Source: a bacterium
GTDB lineage: Bacteria; Myxococcota_A; UBA9160; UBA4427
DNA: 64,000 bases
Reading direction: 5' to 3'
NCBI GenBank assembly: GCA_024742285.1
Contig: JANSYR010000001.1
Span: 186,001-250,000 of the forward strand
Made by a program: the position numbers and the translations under genes
The notes under the pieces: generated by a model
Seen by the model: the letters and a program-made list of their open reading frames with translations, nothing else
Database searches by the model: none
Told to the model about the DNA's origin: nothing
Shown here: positions 55,517-64,000 of the stretch, piece after piece
How positions within the stretch are numbered: position 1 is the first letter of the stretch
Layout: each line of letters opens with the position of its first letter

Positions 55517-56248
55517 CTACTCCAGACAGCGGTCCCGCAGACGTTCGAGATCCGCGTCGGAGAGGCCCCCGATCCGCAGGTACTCGCCCATCGAGCCCCA
55601 GCGGTCCCCGACAAGCGCGAGCACGGTCTCCATCGACTCGGGCTTCGCGTGGAGCGTGTCCGCCGGCATGTCCTTCAGGGTCTCTGCGTAGCCCTTCATG
55701 CTCATCACACGATCGATGATCGCGTCGATCCGTTCGCCCGAGAGCGCGTAGTCCGCGACGATCAGCTCGTCGTCGACGCCGAGGGTCCCGAGCAGGATCG
55801 CCGAGATCACGCCCGTCCGATCCTTGCCGGCGGCGCAGTGGTAGACCGCGCCCTGCTCCGCCCGCGCCAGCAGGCGAACCGCGTTCACGATCTTCTCGTG
55901 CCCGAACTCCATCATCCCGACGTACCGCTCGCCGAGGGACATCTCGTCCGCGCGCCTTCGCTCGGCGGTCGAAGGGTCTCCGTCGAAGAGCGGGTTGTGG
56001 TGGAACGCGATCGGCTCGTGTTCGAGCGGCCCGCGGCCCTCGTTCGAGAGCTCATGGGTCGATCGCAGGTCCACGATGTCGGAGAGGGACAGTTCGTCAC
56101 GCAGCCGACCGACGTCGGACTCGGAGAGGGCATGGAGCGCATCGCTGCGGAAGAGTCGCCGCCAGCGCAGCGTTCGACCGTCGCGGGTCGGGTAGCCCCC
56201 GAGATCACGGAAGTTCACGCAGCCGTCGAGGTCGATGGATCGGTTCAC
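55517..56248 (-). CDS. Tyrosine/dual-specificity protein phosphatase (Y_phosphatase3 type)
   Basis: 243 residues from the GTG at 56248 (MNRSIDLDGCVNFRDLGGYP). The N-terminal NFRDLGG and later DLRSTHELS are family signatures. The catalytic loop H-C-x-x-G-x-x-R is HCAAGKDRTG with Cys138 and Arg144. A dephosphorylating role on protein phosphotyrosine or on lipids or nucleotides is possible. It converges on hslO and is divergent from the 56435-57388 gene across 186 bases. Confidence 0.9.
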   Translation of the reverse strand: MNRSIDLDGCVNFRDLGGYPTRDGRTLRWRRLFRSDALHALSESDVGRLRDELSLSDIVDLRSTHELSNEGRGPLEHEPIAFHHNPLFDGDPSTAERRRADEMSLGERYVGMMEFGHEKIVNAVRLLARAEQGAVYHCAAGKDRTGVISAILLGTLGVDDELIVADYALSGERIDAIIDRVMSMKGYAETLKDMPADTLHAKPESMETVLALVGDRWGSMGEYLRIGGLSDADLERLRDRCLE

Positions 56249-56434
56249 GGCGCGGGAGTCTAGCCACGGTCGATTCGGAAACCAGCATCGCGACCTGCGG
56301 CCCCGCTCGACCTCGCGTGCGCACGCGCCCGGACGAATCGTCGATGCCGAAGCGAAGGCGCCTCGCCGAGCCGGTTCGCGCTTGCGCATCTCGCTGTATG
56401 ATGGAGAGACGGTGCGGAGGCTGTCGGGGGGATC

Positions 56435-57388
56435 ATGGCGGACACGGTATCGAGTCCGCGGGGTGCGGAGATTTCGGATCGGTCGGCGGAGCTCGTCCTT
56501 CCGGATGACGACGCCGTCTCCGCCCCGCTACGAAGGGAGTTCGGCGTGAGCGAGTCGGAGGGGACGACTGCGCAGATCCTGCGTGATCGCACGGACGAGA
56601 GCCGCAGCGACGATGACGGCGGAAGCGCGGCCCTCGGCGGTGGACTGACGTCGACCAGCGGCACGACACCTTCGACGCCTCCCGCGACGACCTCCACACC
56701 GCGAGCCACGGCCGCCACCGGCCTCGCGAACTCGCTCACGACCCCGCCCGGTGGTCCACCGCCTTCGGACGCGGAGACCCCGACATCTCGGACGCAGCCC
56801 GAGTCCCGCGGCGTCGCGCTGCCCGGAGATCGAGGCCCCCGAACCCAGAAGGCACAGAGCCAGAGGCCGTCGTTCTGGCGACGCATCGCGCTCGGCCGCC
56901 GCCATCAAGATTCGCCGGCGGCTTCGACACCGCCGCCGGCGCCGGAGACCCACGTGGCCCCGCCCGACGCCCAGACCCGACCGCCGGTACCCACCGCGCC
57001 CGATCGCCCGAGCCTCGCCGAGCGAGCGAAGAGCGTCGTCGCGCCCGCGCCTCCGACACCCGCCGTAGACACCCGAGCGATCGAAGCGGTGATCGTGGAG
57101 CCCATGTTGCAGGCGCTGGTCTCCGTCGAAGCCAAGCTCGAGCGGAGCCATGCAGAGCTCATCAATCGAAGCGATACGGTCGACCAGCGGCTGACCCAGC
57201 TCTGGGACATCGAGGAGCAGCTCGGAACGCTCTCCGAGCTGCAGGACTCGCTGCTCCAGGTCTCCGAGCAGCAGCGACGGCTCGAGAACGCCGTCGTCTC
57301 GCAGACGAAGACGCTGCGCTGGCTCGTCGGTGCGGTCTTCTTCTCGCTGGCCGCCGCCGCCTTCGTCGTCGCCGCGGTCCTCCCCTAG
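56435..57388 (+). CDS. Hypothetical tail-anchored protein with Pro/Ser/Thr-rich region and coiled coil
   Basis: 317 residues with GGGGGGATC before the ATG. Residues about 40-210 are low in complexity and rich in Ser, Thr, Pro and Ala (disordered). A helical region (about 225-285: [60 protein letters not shown]) is likely a coiled coil. One membrane helix closes the protein ([20 protein letters not shown]). It is encoded divergently from the phosphatase gene. No homology is recognised. Confidence 0.65.
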   Translation: MADTVSSPRGAEISDRSAELVLPDDDAVSAPLRREFGVSESEGTTAQILRDRTDESRSDDDGGSAALGGGLTSTSGTTPSTPPATTSTPRATAATGLANSLTTPPGGPPPSDAETPTSRTQPESRGVALPGDRGPRTQKAQSQRPSFWRRIALGRRHQDSPAASTPPPAPETHVAPPDAQTRPPVPTAPDRPSLAERAKSVVAPAPPTPAVDTRAIEAVIVEPMLQALVSVEAKLERSHAELINRSDTVDQRLTQLWDIEEQLGTLSELQDSLLQVSEQQRRLENAVVSQTKTLRWLVGAVFFSLAAAAFVVAAVLP

Positions 57389-57567
57389 ACCGACTCCGTC
57401 CCCGGCCGGGCTCCGGCCCCGACCGCGGTCCCGGCCGCGGACCGGCGGCCAGCGCGCGGTCGCCATTCTGCCGATTTGCGAACGCGCTCGCAGATCGCAC
57501 GAAGGGCTGCATGTGCCCGCCATGGCAATCTTTTTCCCGGAATCTCGCCCCGACGGTTGACGCTCCT

Positions 57568-57607
57568 CAATCTATATACCAGTTTATCCGCATATTCAGA
57601 TATTCAT
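57568..57607 (+). promoter_or_regulatory. AT-rich island upstream of ahcY with an ATAT-TCAG-ATAT dyad
   Basis: A 40-base stretch of far lower G+C than its surroundings. It contains TCTATATACC, TTTATCCG and, at 57592-57603, ATAT-TCAG-ATAT, an inverted repeat with 4-base spacer; the heptamer ATATTCA also occurs twice in tandem (57592-57598 and 57600-57606). TTGACG lies at 57557-57562. ArsR-type regulators such as SahR, which governs methyl-cycle genes in proteobacteria, bind operators of AT-rich palindromic form, so an operator/promoter is a reasonable guess; I do not recall the exact SahR consensus. Confidence 0.4.
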
Positions 57608-57681
57608 CCGGCACAGCGACTGCCCGCTGTCCGCGACAGGTCCCCTCCCCGCCAGGGACGAGGACCAGGAGATCCGAGCCG

Positions 57682-59142
<1,461 letters not shown>

Positions 59143-59232
59143 GAGAAGCGCCGTGACGCCTTCGGGGCGTCGAGGCGAACGGCGACCTCGGTGATCGGGG
59201 TCGTGCGACACGACTTTCGGTGCTGCCAACGA

Positions 59233-59264
59233 AAACGCCGGAGGACCTCGGTTCTCCGGCGTTT
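59233..59264 (+). terminator. Intrinsic terminator after ahcY
   Basis: An 11-bp perfect stem AAACGCCGGAG / CTCCGGCGTTT with a 10-base loop, ending in the T-run GTTTCT. It lies 90 bases after the ahcY stop. The stem is nearly symmetrical in its A/T ends, so it may also act on the other strand. Confidence 0.85.
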
Positions 59265-59339
59265 CTGCGCTTGGCGCCGGGGGCTCGAGTCGCCTCTCCG
59301 AACTGCCGATAGGCCCCGGGTGTCCCTCTCGGAGCCACC

Positions 59340-59696
59340 ATGCTCGAAGCCTTCATCAGTCTCGGGATCGTGATCCTCTTCAGCGTCCTTGCCTGGGCGG
59401 CGAACGCTGGGGCCGAGGCGATGGTCTGGGGTGGTGTCGCGATCTCCGCGATCGGCTTCGGGTACGGGATCCCGACGGCGATCGTCTACCACTGGGTGCT
59501 CTACCGCTCGCTCGTTCGCGCGGATCGACTGCCCGACCGGTGGTGGCTCTCTCCGACCGCACATCACGGACTCATCCCGCGTGAAGAGCGAGCCGGCGTC
59601 TACGCCTGGGGCGCGATCGGCGGCTCCGGCTTCATGGTGATCGTGCTGGGGATCCTGGTGACGGCGGTCGGCCTCTGGCGATTGCTCGTTCCGTGA
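59340..59696 (+). CDS. Small hypothetical membrane protein
   Basis: 118 residues with three membrane helices (about 5-22, 28-50 and 88-115). The loop between helices 2 and 3 (YRSLVRADRLPDRWWLSPTA, HHGLIPREERAGVY) is charged and Trp-rich. No family is recognised. Its start follows the ahcY terminator, so it has its own promoter, and it converges on the DUF58 gene. Confidence 0.65.
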   Translation: MLEAFISLGIVILFSVLAWAANAGAEAMVWGGVAISAIGFGYGIPTAIVYHWVLYRSLVRADRLPDRWWLSPTAHHGLIPREERAGVYAWGAIGGSGFMVIVLGILVTAVGLWRLLVP

Positions 59697-59709
59697 GCCG
59701 CGACGAGCG

Positions 59710-61065
59710 CTAGAGCCCGCCGCCGCGCTTCGCGTCGAAGTATCGACTGACGAGCGCCGGGCCGAGCGTCGCCGGCGAGACGTCGAGGGTCCGGATTCCT
59801 TCCGCGCGCAGCCGATCGTGCATCGCCTTGCGATCGAGGAGCGCGTCCCAGGCGCCGAGCGCCGTGAACGCCTCGCCGAGATCCTCGGGATCGCGCGCCA
59901 GACGTTCGTCGAGCTCGATCGGGTGCAGGTCCGCGACGAGGACGAAGTGGCGACGCCGCAGCAGCCGGAGCGCAGGCAGCACGTCCGGCTCGTCCTCGGG
60001 ACGCAGGTGCGTCAGGAGGATCACCATCGAACGCCTTCGCTGATGCCGGCCGAGCTCCTCCGCGGCGCCGCGGAAGTCGACGCCCAGGGTGGTCGGCTCG
60101 AGGTCGTAGACGCGGTGCAGCAGCTGGCTCACGGTCGCCGCGCCCTTCGCCGGCGGCGTCCAGCGGCGCTCCTCGCCGAAGCTCAGGAGACCGACGGCGT
60201 CGCCTCCCTTCAGCGCGACGTGCGCGAGCAGGATCATCGCGTTCAAGCCGTGGTCGAAGTGGGAGAGGTCGCCGTCCTTGGTCCGCATGCGTCGGCTGCA
60301 GTCGAGCAGGAACACGATCCGCTGGTCGTGTTCGGCTTCGTACTCCCGGCTGATCAGCTCGCGCTTGCGGCTCGTCGCCTTCCAGTCGATCTGGCGGATC
60401 GAATCGCCGGCGCGGTACTCGCGGAGCTGGTGGAACTCGAGGCCCTCGCCGCGCAGGCGTTGTCGCTTGATCCCGACGTCCCGGGTGCGCGCCGCCTGGA
60501 CGAGCTCGTCGAAGCGCGTCGTCGCCGCGAAGTTCGGATAGACCCGGATCGAGGCCGGCTCCCCGAGGCGGGCCGTGTAGCGCCAGAATCCGAGCGGCGT
60601 GTGCGCGCGAAACGTCGCCGCCTCGAACACCACGTCGCCCCGCACGAGGGGGCGGACGCGATAGACCGCGCGCTGGAGCTCGCCGCGCTCCGGGTCGAGG
60701 GCCAACGGCAGACCGGAGACCTCGGCGGAGGTCGGCACGCCGTCGATCAGCTCGACCCGGGAGCCGGTGAAGCCCCGGGTCCGGAGCTCGACGCCGACGT
60801 CGCTCCACGCCTCCAGGGACAGGCTGCGCGGGAGCGCCCGTCGGAAGCGTGGCGCTTCGACACGGTCGAGCAGGAAGAGGTCGACGAACAGCGCGAGCCC
60901 CGCCAGGAGCACGACCGCGAGCACGAAGGTCCGCGCCAGGACGGCCCCCAACACGAGCGGGGCGCCCTGTACGAGCCCGACCCCCTCGACGGCGAGAGCC
61001 AGACTCCACAGCGCGCCGCCGACCACGAGGGCCGCGGGGCTCGGTCTGCGCTGGGTCGTCTTCAT
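59710..61065 (-). CDS. DUF58 domain protein
   Basis: 451 residues. Two membrane helices near the N-terminus (about 10-60). The DUF58 core is clear: RGEGLEFHQLREYRAGDSIR, QIDWKATSRKRELISREYEA, and a VWA-like continuation FLLDCSRRMRTKDGDLSHFD, SLHA-like segments and HLRPEDEPDVLPAL. It is the last gene of the DUF4129-DUF4350-MoxR-DUF58 operon, 14 bases after MoxR. Such operons are common but their substrates are unknown. Confidence 0.9.
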   Translation of the reverse strand: MKTTQRRPSPAALVVGGALWSLALAVEGVGLVQGAPLVLGAVLARTFVLAVVLLAGLALFVDLFLLDRVEAPRFRRALPRSLSLEAWSDVGVELRTRGFTGSRVELIDGVPTSAEVSGLPLALDPERGELQRAVYRVRPLVRGDVVFEAATFRAHTPLGFWRYTARLGEPASIRVYPNFAATTRFDELVQAARTRDVGIKRQRLRGEGLEFHQLREYRAGDSIRQIDWKATSRKRELISREYEAEHDQRIVFLLDCSRRMRTKDGDLSHFDHGLNAMILLAHVALKGGDAVGLLSFGEERRWTPPAKGAATVSQLLHRVYDLEPTTLGVDFRGAAEELGRHQRRRSMVILLTHLRPEDEPDVLPALRLLRRRHFVLVADLHPIELDERLARDPEDLGEAFTALGAWDALLDRKAMHDRLRAEGIRTLDVSPATLGPALVSRYFDAKRGGGL

Positions 61066-61079
61066 GCTCGCGCGCCTCG

Positions 61080-62069
61080 TCAGATCCGCGGCGCGGGCAC
61101 GTCGTCGAGGAGCGCGGCGATGATCTCGTCCGCCGGCGCGCCCTCGATCTCGAGATCCGCGGTCAGCTGGATGCGGTGACGCAGAACCGCCGGGGCGACG
61201 CGCTTCACGTCGTCCGGCGTGACGAAGGCATTGCCCTCGAGGAGCGCGTGGGCCTTCGCCGCCCGCATGAGCGAGATCGTGGCGCGCGGTCCCGCGCCCT
61301 GGGCGACGCCGATCCGCTGGCGGGTCTCGCGAGCGATCCGAACCGCGTAGGCATAGACCTCACGATCGACCTCGAGCCTCGCGGCCACCTGCTGCAGCCG
61401 GAGTACCTCGTCGGGCTGGACGACCGGCTCGAGCCCCTCCAGGTGGAACTCGTTGCCGGTCCGCCCTTCCGTCACGAGCCGAAGCATCTCTTCTTCCGCC
61501 TCGGCCCCGGGGTAGTCGACGAGCAGCTTCATCAGGAAGCGATCGAGCTCGGACTCCGGAAGCGGATACGTGCCCTCCTGCTCGAGGGGGTTCTGGGTGG
61601 CGAGCACCATGAAAGGGCTCGGCGTCTCATGCGCCTCGCCCTCGATCGTGATCTGCCCCTCCTGCATCACCTCGAGCAGCGCGGCCTGGGTCTTCGCCGG
61701 CGAGCGGTTGATCTCGTCCGCCAGGAGCAGGTTCGTGAAGGCCGGACCGCGACGGATCGTGAAGCGCTGGGTCGCGGCATCGAAGAACGCGTGACCCGTC
61801 ACGTCGCTCGGCATGAGGTCGGGGGTGAACTGAACCCGCGCGAACTCGCCGCCGAAGCACGCCGCGAGGCTGCGGACCATCAGCGTCTTCCCGAGCCCGG
61901 GCACGCCCTCGATCAGCACGTGCCCCCCGGCCACGAAGGCGACCAGGATGTCGGCGACGAGCGCATCCTGCCCGATCACCGCGCGCGCGATCTGCTCGCG
62001 CATCGCGTCGATCCGCCCCTTCGCCCAGGCGACCTCCTCACTCGTGGCCGCCGTCATCGTCTCGCTCAT
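61080..62069 (-). CDS. MoxR-family AAA+ ATPase (DUF58 partner)
   Basis: 329 residues from ATG 62069, with GAGGAGG upstream; ATG overlaps the DUF4350 stop (ATGA). Walker A: HVLIEGVPGLGKTLMVRSLA; Walker B: LLLADEINRSPAKTQAALLE; sensor and finger: VLATQNPLEQEGTYPLPESE. The C-terminal lid contains the conserved GAGPRATISLMRAAKAHALL. It is in a different subfamily from the CoxE-partner MoxR at 15186-16076. Confidence 0.94.
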   Translation of the reverse strand: MSETMTAATSEEVAWAKGRIDAMREQIARAVIGQDALVADILVAFVAGGHVLIEGVPGLGKTLMVRSLAACFGGEFARVQFTPDLMPSDVTGHAFFDAATQRFTIRRGPAFTNLLLADEINRSPAKTQAALLEVMQEGQITIEGEAHETPSPFMVLATQNPLEQEGTYPLPESELDRFLMKLLVDYPGAEAEEEMLRLVTEGRTGNEFHLEGLEPVVQPDEVLRLQQVAARLEVDREVYAYAVRIARETRQRIGVAQGAGPRATISLMRAAKAHALLEGNAFVTPDDVKRVAPAVLRHRIQLTADLEIEGAPADEIIAALLDDVPAPRI

Positions 62070-63331
62070 TTGGTCCTCCTCATCCGGAGCATCGATCTCG
62101 TCCGCTCGACCACCGCGCGTCGATTGCGCGGCACGTCCTCCCGGAGCGCCTCGGCGACCGCGTCGGGCGGGAGCCCAGCGCGTGCGCCCCATTTTTCGCG
62201 ATCCCGTGGCGCCCGGGCCCCGAGGTCTTCGCGCAGTCGCCTCATCAACCGGGCGAAGCCGCCCTTGCGATAGTGGAAGGTCACGCTCGCCTCGACGTGC
62301 TCCAGATGCTCACGGCGGGGCACCGCGGACCCGCGAACCGGGAGCTCGAAGCGAAGCGAATAGGTCAGACAGGCGACCAGCACGAGGCCGATCCCGCCCC
62401 AGCTCACGAGGGGAAAGGTCGCGAAGGCCAGGTCGCTGATCGACGGCACCTCCGGATCGTGGAGCATCCAGACCTTCGGCCGCCCCTCGAACACGTGCCA
62501 CAGAAGCCAGGCGTGATCCTGGCACGCGATCCGTTCGTTGCGGAAGGGATGGATCGACGTCATCGCGACGACCCGCCCCTCGCCCACCGGCAGCGAGAGC
62601 ACCTGCTTCTTCGGCGAGAGATACGCGTCCTCGAGTCGCTCCTCGTAGACCGCGAGCGTGTTCTCGCTCCGGAGTTCGACGAGGGCCTCTCGTCCCTCGA
62701 CGCCCACGTCGACGCGATCGAGCCAGTCCTCGCCCTCGCGGCACTCGGCGGTCCCCAGGAAGAGATCGAGCATCTCGCCGAGGTTCTCCGGCGTGTCGGC
62801 GACGACCTCGTCCTCTTCGTCCGCGGACGCCTCGGAGCGCTCCGCCTCCTCGTTCTCGGAAGGGAGCGCTTGATCGAGGTCGACGTCGACGCCCTCTTCC
62901 AGCTCCTCCTCGTCCTCGATCTCCGGCGGAAGCAGGAACACACCGAGCTGGTCGAGCAACCGATCGCGACTGGCCTCGACCCCGTAGTCGTAGGTCGAGT
63001 GCGCGATCACCATGAGGAGCCCTCCGCGCTCGACCCAGGCGACCAACGCGTCGCGACGCCGCTCGGAGAGGGCCTCCCGCGCCGCCGACATCAGAATCGC
63101 GTCGTCCGCCGGCGGCAGCGCGTCGAGGAGCTTCATCCCGGTCGTCGACTCCGTATCGACGTGATGGAGCGCGAGGAATTGCTCCGCCGCGAGAAAATCG
63201 TTCCGTCGCGCCTCGGCGGAGTAGCCGAGATCGACTTCCTCCTCGATCCACTCGGCGCCGAACCAGAGATAGAGGCAGGCGCCCAGGACGAGGACGCCGA
63301 CGAAGCTCCAGAAGATCGTCGTCCCCTTCAC
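62066..63331 (-). CDS. DUF4350 domain membrane protein
   Basis: 421 residues from GTG 63331, preceded by GGAGGAGG; the start overlaps the DUF4129 stop as GTGA. A membrane helix (about 5-25) follows the start, then the DUF4350 core (FLAAEQFLALHHVDTESTTG, ALVAWVERGGLLMVIAHSTY), a very acidic insert (about 140-190), and a second helix (WGGIGLVLVACLTYSLRFEL) near residue 325. The Arg-rich C-terminus ends RSMLRMRRTK. Part of the four-gene operon. Confidence 0.85.
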   Translation of the reverse strand: MKGTTIFWSFVGVLVLGACLYLWFGAEWIEEEVDLGYSAEARRNDFLAAEQFLALHHVDTESTTGMKLLDALPPADDAILMSAAREALSERRRDALVAWVERGGLLMVIAHSTYDYGVEASRDRLLDQLGVFLLPPEIEDEEELEEGVDVDLDQALPSENEEAERSEASADEEDEVVADTPENLGEMLDLFLGTAECREGEDWLDRVDVGVEGREALVELRSENTLAVYEERLEDAYLSPKKQVLSLPVGEGRVVAMTSIHPFRNERIACQDHAWLLWHVFEGRPKVWMLHDPEVPSISDLAFATFPLVSWGGIGLVLVACLTYSLRFELPVRGSAVPRREHLEHVEASVTFHYRKGGFARLMRRLREDLGARAPRDREKWGARAGLPPDAVAEALREDVPRNRRAVVERTRSMLRMRRTK

Positions 63332-64000
63332 GCGACGGCCTCCTCCGCCGTCCGCCGATCCGGGGCGCCGAAGAAGCGGGGCCACGCCTCGCAGAGGGCG
63401 CCGAGGTCATCCGCCGTGGGATCGAGGTGCCCGTAGGCGCAGCGCAGCCACGTCCGGGTGAGCCGCGCGAAGTACGAAGTCGCCTCCGCCGCGAGCAGCG
63501 GACGCGCGACGTCGAGGCACTCCCGTTCGGTCACGCCCCGGGACAGCTCGGCCCCGTGGACCAGCGCGAGGCGCGAGAGTGCTCCCCGATAGAGCAGCGC
63601 GAGCGCGTCACGGGGGCGTCCCGCCCGCGCCGCCCCGAGCGCCTCTCCGGCGACGTCGTCGGGCAGGCTCTCCTCGGTGATCTCGAGGCCGAAGAGCTCT
63701 CCGGGGACGTGCTTTCGTCGAGCGCCCGGCGCAGGCAGGTCGAGGCGGAGCCCGCCCTCCCGGAGGACCCGAAGCACCAGCCAACCCACGACGCCGAGTG
63801 CGAGGGCGATCAGGATCACCTGACCGAACTCGGCCACGAAGGTCGCGATCGCGGCGAGCAGATCCTGCAGCCACTGCGGCGGCGGGTCGCCAGTCTCGTC
63901 GTCGGTCTCCCACTCCCACTCGTGGAGGAAGCGCGGCATCGAGACCGTATCCGGCTCGTGGAAGTCCTCGCCCTCGAGGATCGTCTCGATCGACGCCTTC
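63328..64000 (-). CDS. DUF4129 domain membrane protein (5' end outside window)
   Basis: Open from its stop to the last base of the window. An ATG at 63939 exists, but the codons upstream (KASIETILEGEDFHEPDTVS) are coherent and in phase, so the true start is probably outside. One membrane helix (ILIALALGVVGWLVLRVLRE) precedes the DUF4129 core: LGAARAGRPRDALALLYRGA, SRGVTERECLDVARPLL and RTWLRCAYGHLDPTADD. DUF4129 proteins accompany DUF58/MoxR operons. It overlaps the DUF4350 start. Confidence 0.88.
   Translation of the reverse strand, partial: KASIETILEGEDFHEPDTVSMPRFLHEWEWETDDETGDPPPQWLQDLLAAIATFVAEFGQVILIALALGVVGWLVLRVLREGGLRLDLPAPGARRKHVPGELFGLEITEESLPDDVAGEALGAARAGRPRDALALLYRGALSRLALVHGAELSRGVTERECLDVARPLLAAEATSYFARLTRTWLRCAYGHLDPTADDLGALCEAWPRFFGAPDRRTAEEAVA

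Noticed and set aside
57389-57681. SAH riboswitch in the ahcY leader
   Set aside because: SAH riboswitches often precede ahcY in proteobacteria, but I could not find the conserved core and pairing elements here; GGGCTGCATG is the only faint resemblance.
57511-57681. Upstream extension of ahcY
   Set aside because: The frame is open to 57511, but it covers the AT-rich leader and would add 57 residues not seen in the family; ATG 57682 fits the known N-terminus.

Overview
The window is a GC-rich (by eye well over 60% G+C), densely coded stretch of a Gram-negative chromosome. Lipobox lipoproteins, LpoB, a type IV pilin of the delta-proteobacterial kind, FHA and PilZ signalling proteins, a TIGR04073-type protein, a fused indolepyruvate oxidoreductase and an acyl- or sterol-type sulfotransferase suggest a Myxococcota- or Desulfobacterota-like heterotroph. 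That assignment is inference, because there is no rRNA or ribosomal protein gene here. I see no phage, insertion sequence, CRISPR array, complete tRNA or replication origin.

Layout. 1-9.2 kb: a DUF2339 membrane protein (cut by the window start), an EGF-repeat lipoprotein, a sulfotransferase, fused indolepyruvate:ferredoxin oxidoreductase and a membrane-anchored alpha/beta hydrolase. 9.2-10.5 kb: one gene that naive calling splits in two; it reads as a 444-residue AhpD/CMD-type selenoprotein with an in-frame TGA in a C-x-x-U motif and a hairpin placed like a bacterial SECIS element. 10.8-19 kb: an MscS channel, a CoxE/MoxR pair behind an unknown protein with a CarD-like tail, and small lipoproteins. 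19-30 kb: a Kef-type antiporter, a beta-propeller lipoprotein, gcvP, and a MotA/ZorA-like plus MotB/ZorB-like motor pair. 30-36 kb: an FHA-FHA-cyclase-like protein, a small ribbon-helix-helix-type protein, arfB and a double-PilZ protein.

35-48 kb is rich in envelope proteins: five LPP20-type proteins, the lpoB / COG3014 / LPP20 operon, a pilin, an S1C protease and a probable lipid-binding protein. 48-60 kb holds msrPQ, a TraB-family protein, thyA-folA, hslO, a protein phosphatase and ahcY, which has an unusual AT-rich leader. Two decayed genes lie here: a cytochrome P450 tail whose haem cysteine has become arginine, and the remains of a cation antiporter/EIIA fusion. 59.7-64 kb is a DUF4129-DUF4350-MoxR-DUF58 operon with translationally coupled junctions, cut by the window end.

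How the genes work together: msrP/msrQ and the predicted selenoprotein point to oxidant defence or repair; thyA/folA form the dTMP-folate pair, to which gcvP (one-carbon units) and ahcY (methyl cycle) connect metabolically although not in one operon; the LPP20/LpoB genes point to envelope and peptidoglycan control. Sel machinery is not in the window and must be encoded elsewhere if the recoding call is right.
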